A DNA stretch of 64,000 nt from Aliiroseovarius sp. F47248L. GTDB taxonomy: Bacteria > Pseudomonadota > Alphaproteobacteria > Rhodobacterales > Rhodobacteraceae. A program made the position numbers and the translations under genes. The notes beneath the pieces were generated by a model. It had not been told where the DNA came from and ran no database searches. It saw nothing but the letters and a program-made list of their open reading frames with translations. The stretch lies in NCBI RefSeq assembly GCF_023016085.1, contig NZ_JALKBF010000001.1:3036899-3100898 (forward strand), given 5' to 3'. Of the stretch, positions 26,150 through 35,182 are shown piece after piece. How positions within the stretch are numbered: position 1 is the first letter of the stretch; the number at the start of each line of letters is the position of its first letter.

Positions 26150-26671
26150 ATGAGTATTAAACCGATCCTTATTCACCCCGATCCGCGCCTGAAGAAAGTC
26201 GCGGAGGCGGTGCCAGATTTGTCCGACGAGCTGCGCCAATTGGCCGACGACATGCTGGAAACCATGTATGACGCGCCGGGCATCGGTTTGGCCGCGCCGC
26301 AGGTGGGCGTGTTAACGCGCCTGATCGTTATGGATTGCGTGCGCGAGGATGATGAGCCTCCTCAACCAGTGATCATGTTCAACCCCGAGGTCATTCTGTC
26401 GTCCGACGATCTGAACACTTACGAGGAAGGCTGTTTGTCGATCCCCGACCAATATGCCGAGGTGACGCGCCCGAAAGAGGTTTCGGTCCGCTGGGTTGAC
26501 TGCGACGGCAACGTGCAGGAACGTGATTTCGACGGGCTGTGGGCGACCTGCGTGCAGCACGAGATCGACCACCTGAACGGCAAGCTGTTCATCGACTATC
26601 TGAAACCGCTGAAGCGGCAGATGATCACGCGAAAGATGCAAAAGCTGAAACGTGAAATGGCGCGGATGTGA
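26150..26671 (+). CDS. def: Peptide deformylase
   Basis: Removes the formyl group from nascent proteins. The 173-residue protein has all three catalytic motifs: GIGLAAPQVG, EEGCLSIPD with the metal-ligand Cys, and QHEIDHLNGKLF with the catalytic Glu and two His ligands. Upstream of the ATG there is no obvious ribosome site. The stop overlaps the GTG of the next gene (GTGA). Followed by a degraded paralogue and by fmt, so formylation and deformylation are encoded together. Confidence 0.96.
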   Translation: MSIKPILIHPDPRLKKVAEAVPDLSDELRQLADDMLETMYDAPGIGLAAPQVGVLTRLIVMDCVREDDEPPQPVIMFNPEVILSSDDLNTYEEGCLSIPDQYAEVTRPKEVSVRWVDCDGNVQERDFDGLWATCVQHEIDHLNGKLFIDYLKPLKRQMITRKMQKLKREMARM

Positions 26672-27165
26672 CCCATCGCCCGTTTCTGAGATATCCGCAT
26701 AAATGCCTGCGCACCGCGGCTGATCCAGTGACCGAGGTGACGGATGACACCCGCGCGATATGGGACGAGATGATCGAGGCGATGGACGCCATGCCGGGCG
26801 TTGGTCTGGCGGCCCCTCAGTTGGGGATCATGCAGCGTCTGGCGGTCGTCGATGCGTCGGACGAACGGGGCAAGGCGGTCCGGATGGCGAACCCGGAAAT
26901 CCTGCACCGCTCGATCGAATTTCGCGACCATGAAGAAGCCAGCCCGAACCTGCCCGGTGTCTCGGCTGTCATAAGCCGCCCGCGCGCGGTAACGGTGCGA
27001 TTTCTTAACCAGGATGGTGCAGAGCAGGAACAGGATTTCGTCGGGATCTGGGCCACTTCGGTTCAGCACCAGATCGACCATCTGAACGGGCGGATGTATT
27101 TTGACAAACTGTCAAAGGTGAAGCGCGATATGCTGATCAAGAAGGCAAGGAAACTGGCGCGATGA
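26668..27165 (+). CDS. Peptide deformylase-like protein lacking catalytic residues
   Basis: A 165-residue paralogue of Def in the same operon. Motif I is kept ([10 protein letters not shown]). Motif II, EEGCLSIP in the neighbour, reads EEASPNLP here, so the metal-binding Cys is a Ser. Motif III is QHQIDHLNG, so the catalytic Glu is a Gln although both His remain. Loss of two essential residues argues against normal deformylase activity. The frame is open over the full family length with normal codon use, so it is not a decaying pseudogene. GTG start (26668) overlaps the def stop, and its own stop overlaps fmt (ATGA). A scaffold or binding role on ribosomes or formyl-peptides is possible but unproven. 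Confidence 0.9.
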   Translation: MTHRPFLRYPHKCLRTAADPVTEVTDDTRAIWDEMIEAMDAMPGVGLAAPQLGIMQRLAVVDASDERGKAVRMANPEILHRSIEFRDHEEASPNLPGVSAVISRPRAVTVRFLNQDGAEQEQDFVGIWATSVQHQIDHLNGRMYFDKLSKVKRDMLIKKARKLAR

Positions 27166-28061
27166 GGCTGGCTTTCATGGGCTCGCCCGATTTCTCGGTG
27201 CCGGTGCTGAACGCGCTGGTCAAGGCCGGGCACGACATCGTCGCCGTCTATTGCCAGCCACCCCGGCCCGCCGGGCGCGGCAAGAAGGATCGTCCCGGTC
27301 CGGTTCATGCCCGGGCCGCGGAACTGGGGCTTCTGGTGCGCCATCCGGTGTCGTTGAAGGATGCCGATGAGCAGGCGGCGTTCGCCGCGTTGAATGCTGA
27401 TGTCGCGGTGGTCGTGGCCTATGGCCTGATCCTGCCGCAAGCGGTTCTTGATGCGCCCAAGCATGGGTGTCTGAATATCCACGCCTCGCTTCTGCCCCGT
27501 TGGCGCGGCGCGGCGCCGATCCATCGGGCGATCATGGCGGGGGATGCTGAGACCGGCGTTTGCATCATGCAGATGGAGGCGGGGTTGGATACCGGCCCGG
27601 TTCTGCTGCGCGAGGCGACACCGATTGATGCCCAGGAAACCACCGCTCAACTCCATGATCGCCTGTCTGATATGGGTGCGCGTCTGATTGTGCAGGCGCT
27701 GAACTACTTGCCCGACCTGACCCCAGTGCCCCAGCCTGACGAGGGCGTCACATATGCCCACAAGATCGACAAGGCTGAGGCCCAAATCGACTGGACTCGC
27801 CCGGCCATCGAAGTCGATCGCCTGATCCGAGGGCTGTCCCCGTTTCCCGGTGCGAAATGCGATTTGGGGGGCGAGCAGGTGAAGCTGCTGGCCTCGCGCA
27901 TTGCGGATGGCTCGGGGGCGCCCGGCCAGGTGCTGGACGGTCTGACCATCGCTTGCGGTGAAGGAGCTGTCGAAATCCTTCGCGCCCAACGTCCCGGCAA
28001 ACGTGCGATGGAGGCCGAGGATTTCCTGCGGGGTTTTGACCTGCCCGACGTGGTGAAATAG
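27162..28061 (+). CDS. fmt: Methionyl-tRNA formyltransferase
   Basis: Formylates initiator Met-tRNA using 10-formyl-THF. The 299-residue protein has [14 protein letters not shown] at the start, [11 protein letters not shown], the catalytic region [30 protein letters not shown] (as Asn, His, and later Asp), GLDTGPVLL, and the C-terminal tRNA-binding OB-like domain ([22 protein letters not shown]). Last gene of the def-def paralogue-fmt operon, overlapping its predecessor by four bases. Confidence 0.96.
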   Translation: MRLAFMGSPDFSVPVLNALVKAGHDIVAVYCQPPRPAGRGKKDRPGPVHARAAELGLLVRHPVSLKDADEQAAFAALNADVAVVVAYGLILPQAVLDAPKHGCLNIHASLLPRWRGAAPIHRAIMAGDAETGVCIMQMEAGLDTGPVLLREATPIDAQETTAQLHDRLSDMGARLIVQALNYLPDLTPVPQPDEGVTYAHKIDKAEAQIDWTRPAIEVDRLIRGLSPFPGAKCDLGGEQVKLLASRIADGSGAPGQVLDGLTIACGEGAVEILRAQRPGKRAMEAEDFLRGFDLPDVVK

Positions 28062-28099
28062 CCCTTACAATCCGGGCCGCGCCGCCCCATATTCCATTC

Positions 28100-28339
28100 A
28101 TGCCAGTTATATTGCTGATCATCTTCGGCGCAGCCGCCGGTTTCCTTGCGACACGGATCATGGATTTGCGTACCGATGTGCCGACCACCATCGCCATTGG
28201 TGTCGCCGGGGCGCTGATCGGTGGATTTGTCCTGCGGTCGATTGCGATGATCGGGGGTTTGGCTTTCGGCTTTGTTGGTGCGGTTGTGGGTTCGATACTC
28301 CTGATCTGGATATGGCAAAAATACAAGGGCCGAAGGTAG
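28100..28339 (+). CDS. GlsB/YeaQ/YmgE-like small membrane protein
   Basis: A 79-residue, mostly hydrophobic protein with three membrane segments (VILLIIFGAAAGFLA, TIAIGVAGALIGGFVL, GLAFGFVGAVVGSILLIWIW) and a basic tail (KYKGRR). The spaced Gly motifs GAAAGFLA and GVAGALIGG fit the transglycosylase-associated GlsB/YeaQ/YmgE group, stress-related inner-membrane proteins of unknown activity. It lies 38 bases after fmt and might be co-transcribed. A hairpin follows at 28366. Confidence 0.8.
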   Translation: MPVILLIIFGAAAGFLATRIMDLRTDVPTTIAIGVAGALIGGFVLRSIAMIGGLAFGFVGAVVGSILLIWIWQKYKGRR

Positions 28340-28365
28340 CGCACTGCCGACAAGGGTGCTGAGGG

Positions 28366-28391
28366 GTTTCGCCGCGAAACGCCTTGTTTTT
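28366..28391 (+). terminator. Likely intrinsic terminator after the def-fmt region
   Basis: GTTTCG-CCG-CGAAAC forms a six-pair stem with three-base loop (28366-28380), followed by GCCTTG and TTTTT up to 28391. It is about 27 bases after the stop of the small membrane protein and before the promoter area of the next gene. Confidence 0.5.
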
Positions 28392-28440
28392 AAATGCTTT
28401 CTTAAGCTTTGGTTAACCAATCACAGCCAATCTGGAGATC

Positions 28441-29103
28441 ATGGCATTCCGATTTCTCATTTATGTTCTGGCGATGCTGTTTGCGTCCGGTGACCTTGCC
28501 CACGCAGGTGCATGGCCGCGTGACAAAGGCGATACGTTCGTATCCGGGCAGGTGCGGCAGGATGCCGATACTCTGGATGACGCCCCGGTTGCCAGTGTCT
28601 ATGGTGAATACGGTTTAACGAGTCGTTGGACCGTTGGCGGCAAGCTGGACTATGCGCTTGCCACCAAGAATGTCACTCAGATCAAGGCGTTTGCACGATG
28701 GCATTTTGCAGATAACGGCGGGCCATGGAAAAGGGCGATCAGTCTTGCCATAGAGGAGACCGCAGAGGATCCAAATGTCTCGCCTTCGTTTCATCTGGGG
28801 CGGCGGATCGACACCACGTTTGGCCCCGGTTGGCTGGATGCAGAATTGACTGCGACGATGTCGATCCTTGATGCACAGGTTGACTATAGCGCGTTTGCGC
28901 TGGTCGGCGTGAAACCAAACCCGCGTTTGATGATCATGGTGGCGCTGGATATCACCACGATAGACGCCGGTGCGCAGATCGACCTGATCCCGTCAGTTGC
29001 GTGGGAAATCAAGCAGGGCAAGCATCTACAGCTTGAATGGACCTATGGTCTTGATGGTGCGGTCAAGCACGAAGTCGCGGCTGGGATCTGGCTTGAATTC
29101 TGA
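28441..29103 (+). CDS. Exported protein, predicted outer-membrane barrel-like
   Basis: A 220-residue protein with a signal peptide (FLIYVLAMLFASGDLAHA, cleavage after AHA at about residue 21). The mature part alternates short amphipathic strands with many aromatic residues (VYGEYGLTSRWTVGGKLDYAL, IKAFARWHF, LQLEWTYGLDG, VAAGIWLEF). It ends with a phenylalanine, the usual C-terminal signature of outer-membrane beta-barrels recognised by BamA. These suggest a small porin-like or structural barrel of unknown function. GGAG precedes the ATG. It converges with rnhA. Confidence 0.75.
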   Translation: MAFRFLIYVLAMLFASGDLAHAGAWPRDKGDTFVSGQVRQDADTLDDAPVASVYGEYGLTSRWTVGGKLDYALATKNVTQIKAFARWHFADNGGPWKRAISLAIEETAEDPNVSPSFHLGRRIDTTFGPGWLDAELTATMSILDAQVDYSAFALVGVKPNPRLMIMVALDITTIDAGAQIDLIPSVAWEIKQGKHLQLEWTYGLDGAVKHEVAAGIWLEF

Positions 29104-29109
29104 TCCAGA

Positions 29110-29562
29110 TCAGTCCTTGAACGGTGCCATCCCGGCGCGGGCCAGTTCGTCGGCACGTTCGTTTTCGGGGTGGCCAGCATGGCCCTTGACCCATTGCCAC
29201 GTCACTTGATGGCGGGCCTGAGCCTCGTCCAACCGCTGCCAAAGTTCGACATTCTTCACGGGTTTCTTGGATGACGTCCGCCACCCGTTCCGCTTCCACC
29301 CATGTATCCACCCGGTCACGCCATTCTTCACATAGGCGCTGTCGGTGACGACCGTGATCGCGCACGGTTTGCCAAGGGTTTCCAGTGCCATGATGGCAGC
29401 CATCAACTCCATCTGGTTGTTGGTGGTTTCGGCCGCGCCACCTTTCAATTCACGCTCTTTGATCACGGCACCGTTTTCATGGGCTTGCAGTAGAGCCCCC
29501 CAACCGCCGGGGCCGGGATTGCCGGAACACGCGCCGTCGGTGAATGCGAAAAACTCAGCCAT
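29110..29562 (-). CDS. rnhA: Ribonuclease HI
   Basis: Degrades RNA in RNA-DNA hybrids in replication and repair. The 150-residue protein has the catalytic carboxylates in [29 protein letters not shown] (Glu) and VVTDSAYV (Asp), with the handle [17 protein letters not shown] and the C-terminal [18 protein letters not shown] (Asp). Normal length. The start overlaps the gst stop by eight bases. Third gene of ispH-gst-rnhA. Confidence 0.97.
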   Translation of the reverse strand: MAEFFAFTDGACSGNPGPGGWGALLQAHENGAVIKERELKGGAAETTNNQMELMAAIMALETLGKPCAITVVTDSAYVKNGVTGWIHGWKRNGWRTSSKKPVKNVELWQRLDEAQARHQVTWQWVKGHAGHPENERADELARAGMAPFKD

Positions 29563-30175
29563 GGGCCGGACCTGTCAGCGGCTCGAAACCGGGCAGCGCA
29601 CCAGTCCGATTCAGCCAGTCGCGTATTGCGGAGAAGGGCGACAGATCAAACCCGCCCCGATCTTCGGCCGTGTGGGTGTAGGAATAGAGCGCGATATCCG
29701 CGATGGTCGGTGTGTCGCCTGCGAACCAGTCCTGCCCCTGCAGCCCGTGTTCCATCAGGTCCAGAATGCTGTTCCCCGACACCAGCAACTCTTCCAGAAG
29801 CTCTGGCGTCGCCTCGTCCGCCAGATGGGGATAGCTCCGCAAAGATGCGCGCACCGCGATGACAGGTTCATGGCGGTTCTGTTCAAAAAACATCCACGAC
29901 AGCATACGAGCCTGGTCCAACGGATCGTTTGGAATCCATGATGTGCCGCTGGCCAGATACCACAAGATGGCATTGCTTTCGCTAAGCACCTCGCCCGTTT
30001 CCAAATGCAGCGCGGGCACTTTGCCCAAGGGCAGTTTGCCTTCGGTCTTCGCGGTCTGTAGTTCGGGTGATTGGGATTCACAGGGGATGTGATGATATGG
30101 CCGACCCAGCAACGCCAAAAGCAGCCGCACCTTATAGCTGTTGCCGGAACTGGGCATGGAATAGAGGGTCAGCAT
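29555..30175 (-). CDS. Glutathione S-transferase family protein
   Basis: A 206-residue protein with thioredoxin-like N-domain ([23 protein letters not shown], with the Ser of the SGNSYKV active-site loop), the GSH-binding [25 protein letters not shown], and an all-helical C-domain. GSTs of this kind conjugate or isomerise with glutathione, but the substrate cannot be inferred. Placed between ispH and rnhA without a clear functional link; overlap with rnhA suggests co-transcription only. Confidence 0.9.
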   Translation of the reverse strand: MLTLYSMPSSGNSYKVRLLLALLGRPYHHIPCESQSPELQTAKTEGKLPLGKVPALHLETGEVLSESNAILWYLASGTSWIPNDPLDQARMLSWMFFEQNRHEPVIAVRASLRSYPHLADEATPELLEELLVSGNSILDLMEHGLQGQDWFAGDTPTIADIALYSYTHTAEDRGGFDLSPFSAIRDWLNRTGALPGFEPLTGPAHG

Positions 30176-30202
30176 TTGCGAGGTCCTAAGATCGGCAAGG
30201 GG

Positions 30203-31153
30203 TCAGGCGGGTTCACGCAACACGCGCGGCACTTTGAATTCGACATTCTCTTGTGCGGTCTCCACCCGTTCGACAGTGACGTCATAGCGGTCACGAAATG
30301 CGTCAATGACCTCGTCGACCAGAACCTGCGGGGCGGACGCTCCGGCGGTCAGGCCAACCGATTTGATGCCTTCGATGGCGCGCCAGTCAATCTCACTTGC
30401 CCGCTGCACAAGCATGGCATAGCTGCACCCGTTGGCGCGGGCCACCTCGACCAATCGGCGCGAGTTCGAGCTGTTGGGCGCACCGATGACCAGAAGCGCG
30501 TCGACCTTGGGGGCTACCGCCTTTACAGCCTCTTGCCGGTTGGTGGTCGCATAGCAAATGTCTTCTTTATGTGGGCCAACGATCTGCGGGAAGCGAGCGC
30601 GCAAGGCGTCAACCACACCAGCGGTGTCATCGACAGACAGGGTGGTCTGGGTGATATAGGCAAGTTGTGCGGGATCGCGCGGGGCTAGGGTGGCCACATC
30701 TTCGGCGGTTTCGACCAACAGCACCTCGCCTTCGGGCAGTTGTCCCATCGTGCCGATGGTTTCCGGGTGACCCGCATGACCGATCATGACCATTTGCAAG
30801 CCGTTCTGGTGGTGGCGCTCGGCCTCGATATGCACTTTGGAGACAAGCGGGCAGGTGGCGTCGACAAACACCATCTCTCGGCGGCTGGCTTCGGCGGGCA
30901 CGGCCTTGGCAACACCGTGGGCCGAGAAGATGACGGGGCGATCATCAGGCACTTCGTCCAGTTCCTCGACAAAGACGGCCCCTTTGGCGCGCAGCCCATC
31001 GACGACGAATTTGTTATGCACAATCTCGTGGCGCACATAGATCGGCGGGCCCCATTTTTCGATCGCCATTTCGACGATCTTGATGGCGCGATCCACACCC
31101 GCGCAGAACCCGTTCGGCGCGGCAAGGTAAAGTGTAAGAGCGGGCTTGGTCAT
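30203..31153 (-). CDS. ispH: 4-hydroxy-3-methylbut-2-enyl diphosphate reductase
   Basis: Last enzyme of the non-mevalonate isoprenoid pathway, reducing HMBPP to IPP and DMAPP with a 4Fe-4S cluster. The 316-residue protein has the three conserved cysteines: [25 protein letters not shown] and [11 protein letters not shown], plus [15 protein letters not shown] and the substrate-binding [14 protein letters not shown]. First gene of a three-gene set with gst and rnhA. Start at 31153 gives [17 protein letters not shown]. Confidence 0.97.
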   Translation of the reverse strand: MTKPALTLYLAAPNGFCAGVDRAIKIVEMAIEKWGPPIYVRHEIVHNKFVVDGLRAKGAVFVEELDEVPDDRPVIFSAHGVAKAVPAEASRREMVFVDATCPLVSKVHIEAERHHQNGLQMVMIGHAGHPETIGTMGQLPEGEVLLVETAEDVATLAPRDPAQLAYITQTTLSVDDTAGVVDALRARFPQIVGPHKEDICYATTNRQEAVKAVAPKVDALLVIGAPNSSNSRRLVEVARANGCSYAMLVQRASEIDWRAIEGIKSVGLTAGASAPQVLVDEVIDAFRDRYDVTVERVETAQENVEFKVPRVLREPA

Positions 31154-31231
31154 GGCATCCTCCGATGCGGGGAGGGGTACGCATTTTACGCGGCAAGGTC
31201 CAGTCGGAAGCGGTACCAGACACGGAAATGT

Positions 31232-31260
31232 AAAAGGCCGGGATCGTGCCCCGGCCTTTT
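31232..31260 (-). terminator. Intrinsic terminator of the NYN-domain gene
   Basis: AAAAGGCCGGG and CCCCGGCCTTTT flank a short loop, giving a strong GC-rich stem with a T-run on the minus strand. It lies just 3' of the NYN gene stop (31282), before ispH starts. Confidence 0.8.
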
Positions 31261-31281
31261 AGGTTCGTTCAAATGACTGGT

Positions 31282-31842
31282 TCAGTCCTCGGACCGTTCG
31301 GGCCGGTCAAACTCGCGTGGGGGGCGTCCGATCACGTCTTTCAGCTCTTCCAGCTCGATGAAATTGTCGGCCTGTCGGCGCAGTTCGTCAGCGATCATCG
31401 GGGGTTGGCTGCGGATGGTCGATACCACGGAAACGCGGACACCCTGACGTTGCATTGCTTCGATCAGCGGGCGAAAATCGCCATCGCCGGAGAACAGGAC
31501 CGCGTGGTCGATATGGGGTGCAAGTTCCAGCGCATCGACGGTAAGTTCGATGTCCATGTTGCCTTTGACCTTCCGCCGACCCATTGAATCAGTGTATTCC
31601 TTGGCCGGCTTGGTCACCATCGAGAAGCCGTTGTAATTCAACCAGTCCACCAGTGGGCGGATCGGCGAATATTCCTCGTTTTCCAGAAGGGCCGTGTAAT
31701 AAAACGCGCGAAGGAGCTTGCCCCGTCGCATGAATTCCTGGCGAAGTAGTTTGTAGTCGATGTCGAAACCCAGCGATTTGGCGGCCGCGTAAAGGTTCGA
31801 ACCATCAATGAACAGCGCAAGCCGTTCGTCCCGATAGAACAT
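31282..31842 (-). CDS. NYN domain (LabA/DUF88-like) putative ribonuclease
   Basis: A 186-residue protein of the NYN/PIN-like group. It starts RLALFIDGSNLYAAAKSLG with the first acidic cluster (IDGSN), then KGNMDIELTVDALELA and AVLFSGDGDFRPLIEAMQRQGVRV, which provides further acidic residues (SGDGDF) of the metal-dependent nuclease site. NYN proteins often act on RNA; the substrate here is unknown. The ATG at 31842 follows GGAAAGGA; an in-frame start at 31902 is not needed. It is divergent from folK and ends at a strong terminator. Confidence 0.9.
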   Translation of the reverse strand: MFYRDERLALFIDGSNLYAAAKSLGFDIDYKLLRQEFMRRGKLLRAFYYTALLENEEYSPIRPLVDWLNYNGFSMVTKPAKEYTDSMGRRKVKGNMDIELTVDALELAPHIDHAVLFSGDGDFRPLIEAMQRQGVRVSVVSTIRSQPPMIADELRRQADNFIELEELKDVIGRPPREFDRPERSED

Positions 31843-31942
31843 AATAATTCCTTTCCAATTCGCTTCGCCGAACAATCCCGTGAGTGGTAATAAAGAAATC
31901 AATCAACGAAGAAACACATTTGCAATCTAGGGAAACCATACG

Positions 31943-32539
31943 GTGCCGCAAGCAATTAATTCACATGTAACCTGTCCAAAAGTGCTGGTTTCATTAGGAA
32001 GTAACGCGACGTCAAGGCGGCGAGAGTCAGCGAATATTATACACGATGCGGTTGAACATCTGGCAGCACGAAAATTTAGAATCACCAGCGTCAGTCGATA
32101 TTATAGCACGCCTTGCTTTCCAGCCGGTGCTGGTCCCGATTTTGTGAATGCAGCCGTCGGAATCGATACAGACCTTTCACCAAACGATCTGTTGTCTGCG
32201 CTGCATCAGATTGAAGCAAAGTTTGGCCGCGAACGGCCATCACGTTGGGCTCCGCGCACTTTGGATCTGGACCTGATTGCTTATGGTGACCAGATTTTGC
32301 CCAACGAATCCGTGCTGACACACTGGATGAGCTTGCAGCTGGCGGAGCAGAAGGTTCTGGCCCCCGAGCAACTGATCCTGCCTCATCCGCGGATGCACGA
32401 GCGCGCGTTTGTGCTGATTCCCCTTGCCGATATTGCCCCCGATTGGTGTCACCCGCTGATTGGCAAGACAGTGAAGGAGATGGTTGATGACCTGCCTGAT
32501 GAAGAAAAAAAGGGCGTTTCACCCTATTTGTTCCCGTAG
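31943..32539 (+). CDS. folK: 2-amino-4-hydroxy-6-hydroxymethyldihydropteridine diphosphokinase
   Basis: Transfers pyrophosphate from ATP to the pterin alcohol in folate synthesis. The 198-residue protein is longer than the 160-residue E. coli enzyme. Family signatures: VLVSLGSN, SRYYSTPCFPAGAGPDFVNAAV, FGRERPSRWAPRTLDLDLIAYGD, and LILPHPRMHERAFVLIPLADIAPDW. The GTG start at 31943 has only a weak ribosome site; the first ~170 bases are distinctly AT-rich compared with the neighbours. Confidence 0.93.
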   Translation: MPQAINSHVTCPKVLVSLGSNATSRRRESANIIHDAVEHLAARKFRITSVSRYYSTPCFPAGAGPDFVNAAVGIDTDLSPNDLLSALHQIEAKFGRERPSRWAPRTLDLDLIAYGDQILPNESVLTHWMSLQLAEQKVLAPEQLILPHPRMHERAFVLIPLADIAPDWCHPLIGKTVKEMVDDLPDEEKKGVSPYLFP

Positions 32540-32623
32540 ATCTGGCCTGTTTTTGCTTGTAACCCGCGGGCAACGGCCCTAGATAGGCGTTTCACATCCC
32601 CTTGCAAGGAATGGAGTTTGATC

Positions 32624-32980
32624 ATGGCCCGCGTGACGGTTGAAGATTGCGTAGATAAAGTCCCGAACAGGTTTGAGCTTGTAATGCTCGCCTCGCATCG
32701 TGCCCGAGAGATTTCGGCCGGTGGCCAGATCACGGTCGACCGCGACAATGACAAGAACCCTGTCGTTGCGCTGCGCGAGATTGCGGATGAAACGCAAACC
32801 GCCGACGAACTGCGCGAGCGTATGATCGAAAGCCATCAGACCCAGATTGAAGTTGACGAGCCTGAAGAAGACAGCATGGCTCTGTTGATGGGGGCTGAAG
32901 CTGCTGACAAGCCGGCCGAGGATGATCTGTCCGAAGAAAAGCTTCTGCGTGCTTTGATGGAAGCGCAAGGCCAGGGCTAA
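32624..32980 (+). CDS. rpoZ: DNA-directed RNA polymerase omega subunit
   Basis: Small RNA polymerase subunit that helps fold beta-prime and is a ppGpp-sensing element in many bacteria. The 118-residue protein shows [28 protein letters not shown], split here as TVEDC, NRFELV, ASHRAR, and [14 protein letters not shown] 32624 follows GGAATGGAG. The next gene is the ppGpp synthetase/hydrolase, the common rpoZ-rsh arrangement. Confidence 0.96.
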   Translation: MARVTVEDCVDKVPNRFELVMLASHRAREISAGGQITVDRDNDKNPVVALREIADETQTADELRERMIESHQTQIEVDEPEEDSMALLMGAEAADKPAEDDLSEEKLLRALMEAQGQG

Positions 32981-33013
32981 CGGATCAAAGATCCCCGCGG
33001 GGTGGCGGACCGG

Positions 33014-35152
33014 ATGAACGACCTTCCAGATCTTGACCTTGATCTTGATGGGCTGATCGAACGGATCCGCCGCTATAACCCCAAATCCAATCACGAATTG
33101 ATCCGCGCGGCGTATGAATACGGCGCGCGTATGCACGATGGACAGACCCGCCATTCTGGCGAGCCTTACTTCACCCATCCCTTTGCTGTTGCCGAAATTC
33201 TGGCGGATATGCAGCTGGATGATGCCACGATTATCACCGCACTTTTGCATGACACGATCGAAGACACCCGGTCGACCTATTCGGAAGTGACCAAGATTTT
33301 CGGGGTCGAGGTGGCAGAGCTGGTCGATGGTGTGACCAAGCTGACCAATCTTCAGCTCAGTTCGTCCGAGACCAAACAGGCCGAAAACTTCCGCAAGCTG
33401 TTCATGGCGATGTCCAAGGATCTGCGGGTGATCCTGGTCAAGCTGGCGGACCGACTTCACAACATGCGCACGATCCGCGCCATGCGGCCCGACAAGCAGA
33501 TTCAGAAATCGCGCGAAACCATGGACATCTATGCCCCGTTGGCGGGTCGCATGGGGATGCAGTGGATGCGCGAGGAATTGGAAGATCTGGCGTTTCGCGT
33601 GTTGAACCCCGAGGCGCGGAACTCGATCATGCGGCGGTTTCTGCGGTTGCAGAAGGAAAGCGGTGATGTGATCGAAAAGATCACCGGCGACATCCGGTTG
33701 GAGCTGGACAAGGCAAACATCACCGCCGAGGTGTTCGGGCGCGCCAAGAAGCCGTTTTCGATCTGGCGCAAGATGCAGGAAAAGAACCAGAGCTTCTCGC
33801 GCCTGTCGGACACCTATGGATTTCGGATTATCACAGATAGCGAAGCAGACTGCTATCGCGTGCTTGGCGTGATCCACCAACGCTGGCGCGCCATTCCGGG
33901 CCGGTTCAAGGATTACATCAGCCAGCCAAAATCAAACGGCTACCGCTCGATCCATACGACTGTATCGGGTCGCGATGGCAAAAGGGTTGAAGTTCAAATT
34001 CGCACCCATGCCATGCATGATGTAGCCGAGGCAGGCGTCGCCGCGCACTGGTCATACAAGGACGGCGTGCGGGCCGAAAACCCGTTCGCGGTTGATCCAG
34101 CCAAGTGGATTTCATCGCTGACCGAGCGGTTTGAAGCTGCTGAGGATCACGACGAGTTTCTGGAACACGTGAAGCTTGAAATGTATCAGGATCAAGTGTT
34201 CTGCTTCACCCCGAAAGGCGAGGTGGTGAAGCTGCCGCGGGGGGCGACGCCTTTGGATTTCGCCTATGCGATCCACACGCGGATCGGGGACAGTTGTGTC
34301 GGGGCCAAGGTCGACGGCATTCGCGTGCCGCTTTGGACCCGTATCAAAAACGGCCAGTCGGTCGAGATCATGACCGCAGAAGGGCAAAGCCCGCAAGCCA
34401 CTTGGATCGACATCGTCGTGACAGGCCGCGCAAAGGCGGCCATTCGAAAAAGCCTGCGTAGCGTGGACCGTGAACGGTTCGTGCGATTGGGTCGCGAGCT
34501 TGCGCGCGTCGCGTTTGAACATGTTGGCCGCAAAGCGACCGAAAAGGCGCTGGCGACCGCGGCCAAACAACTGCGTCTGGATGACGTCGACGAATTGCTG
34601 GCGCGAATGGGATCGGCCGAGCTACAGGCGCGCGATGTCATTGCAGCACTGTATCCGGAAAGTGTTGAGGCCGAAGCCGAGGTTGATGGCGATTCGGTGG
34701 TGGTTGGTCTTGAAACCGGGCAGGATTTTGCCCGCGCGCAGTGTTGCCAACCCGTGCCCGGCGAACGCATTGTCGGGATCACCTATCGCGGTAAGGGTGT
34801 GATGGTCCACACCATCGACTGCGATGCTCTGGCCGATGTGGCCGAGGACAGCTCCCGATGGGTCGATCTTCATTGGCATTCCGGTCAGCACCCGGCGATT
34901 CATACGGTCAGCATTAACCTGACCATTTCGAACGATGCGGGTGTTCTGGGGCGGATTTGCTCGCTGATTGGTGAGCAGAAGGCCAATATCTCGGATCTGA
35001 AGTTTCTGGACCGAAAACCTGATTTCTACCGCCTACTTGTTGATGTAGATTTGCGCGATATTGAACATTTGCATGCCATTATGCTGACATTAGAAGCAGA
35101 TAGTGATGTTGCCGATGTTCACCGACATAGGGACATCGCCCGTAAACCGTAG
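33014..35152 (+). CDS. rsh: Bifunctional (p)ppGpp synthetase/hydrolase
   Basis: RelA/SpoT homologue (712 residues), the stringent-response enzyme. The N-terminal HD hydrolase has LLHDTIEDT at about residues 77-85, intact, so hydrolysis is expected. The synthetase domain includes RAKKPFSIWRKM, SDTYGFRIIT, DYISQPKSNGYRSIHTTV and VEVQIRT. A TGS domain (VFCFTPKGEVVKLPRGATPLDFAYAIH) and a C-terminal ACT domain (SINLTISNDAGVLGRICSLI) complete the long form. Typically the only long RSH in alphaproteobacteria. ATG 33014 is chosen over a GTG at 33002. Followed by a DUF2062 gene after 30 bases. Confidence 0.96.
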   Translation: MNDLPDLDLDLDGLIERIRRYNPKSNHELIRAAYEYGARMHDGQTRHSGEPYFTHPFAVAEILADMQLDDATIITALLHDTIEDTRSTYSEVTKIFGVEVAELVDGVTKLTNLQLSSSETKQAENFRKLFMAMSKDLRVILVKLADRLHNMRTIRAMRPDKQIQKSRETMDIYAPLAGRMGMQWMREELEDLAFRVLNPEARNSIMRRFLRLQKESGDVIEKITGDIRLELDKANITAEVFGRAKKPFSIWRKMQEKNQSFSRLSDTYGFRIITDSEADCYRVLGVIHQRWRAIPGRFKDYISQPKSNGYRSIHTTVSGRDGKRVEVQIRTHAMHDVAEAGVAAHWSYKDGVRAENPFAVDPAKWISSLTERFEAAEDHDEFLEHVKLEMYQDQVFCFTPKGEVVKLPRGATPLDFAYAIHTRIGDSCVGAKVDGIRVPLWTRIKNGQSVEIMTAEGQSPQATWIDIVVTGRAKAAIRKSLRSVDRERFVRLGRELARVAFEHVGRKATEKALATAAKQLRLDDVDELLARMGSAELQARDVIAALYPESVEAEAEVDGDSVVVGLETGQDFARAQCCQPVPGERIVGITYRGKGVMVHTIDCDALADVAEDSSRWVDLHWHSGQHPAIHTVSINLTISNDAGVLGRICSLIGEQKANISDLKFLDRKPDFYRLLVDVDLRDIEHLHAIMLTLEADSDVADVHRHRDIARKP

Positions 35153-35182
35153 CCTGCCAATTTCGGCCGAAAGGGACCATCC

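Noticed and set aside
32579..33880. 433-residue antisense frame over rpoZ and rsh
   Set aside because: Overlaps two well-supported genes and shows no known fold signature.
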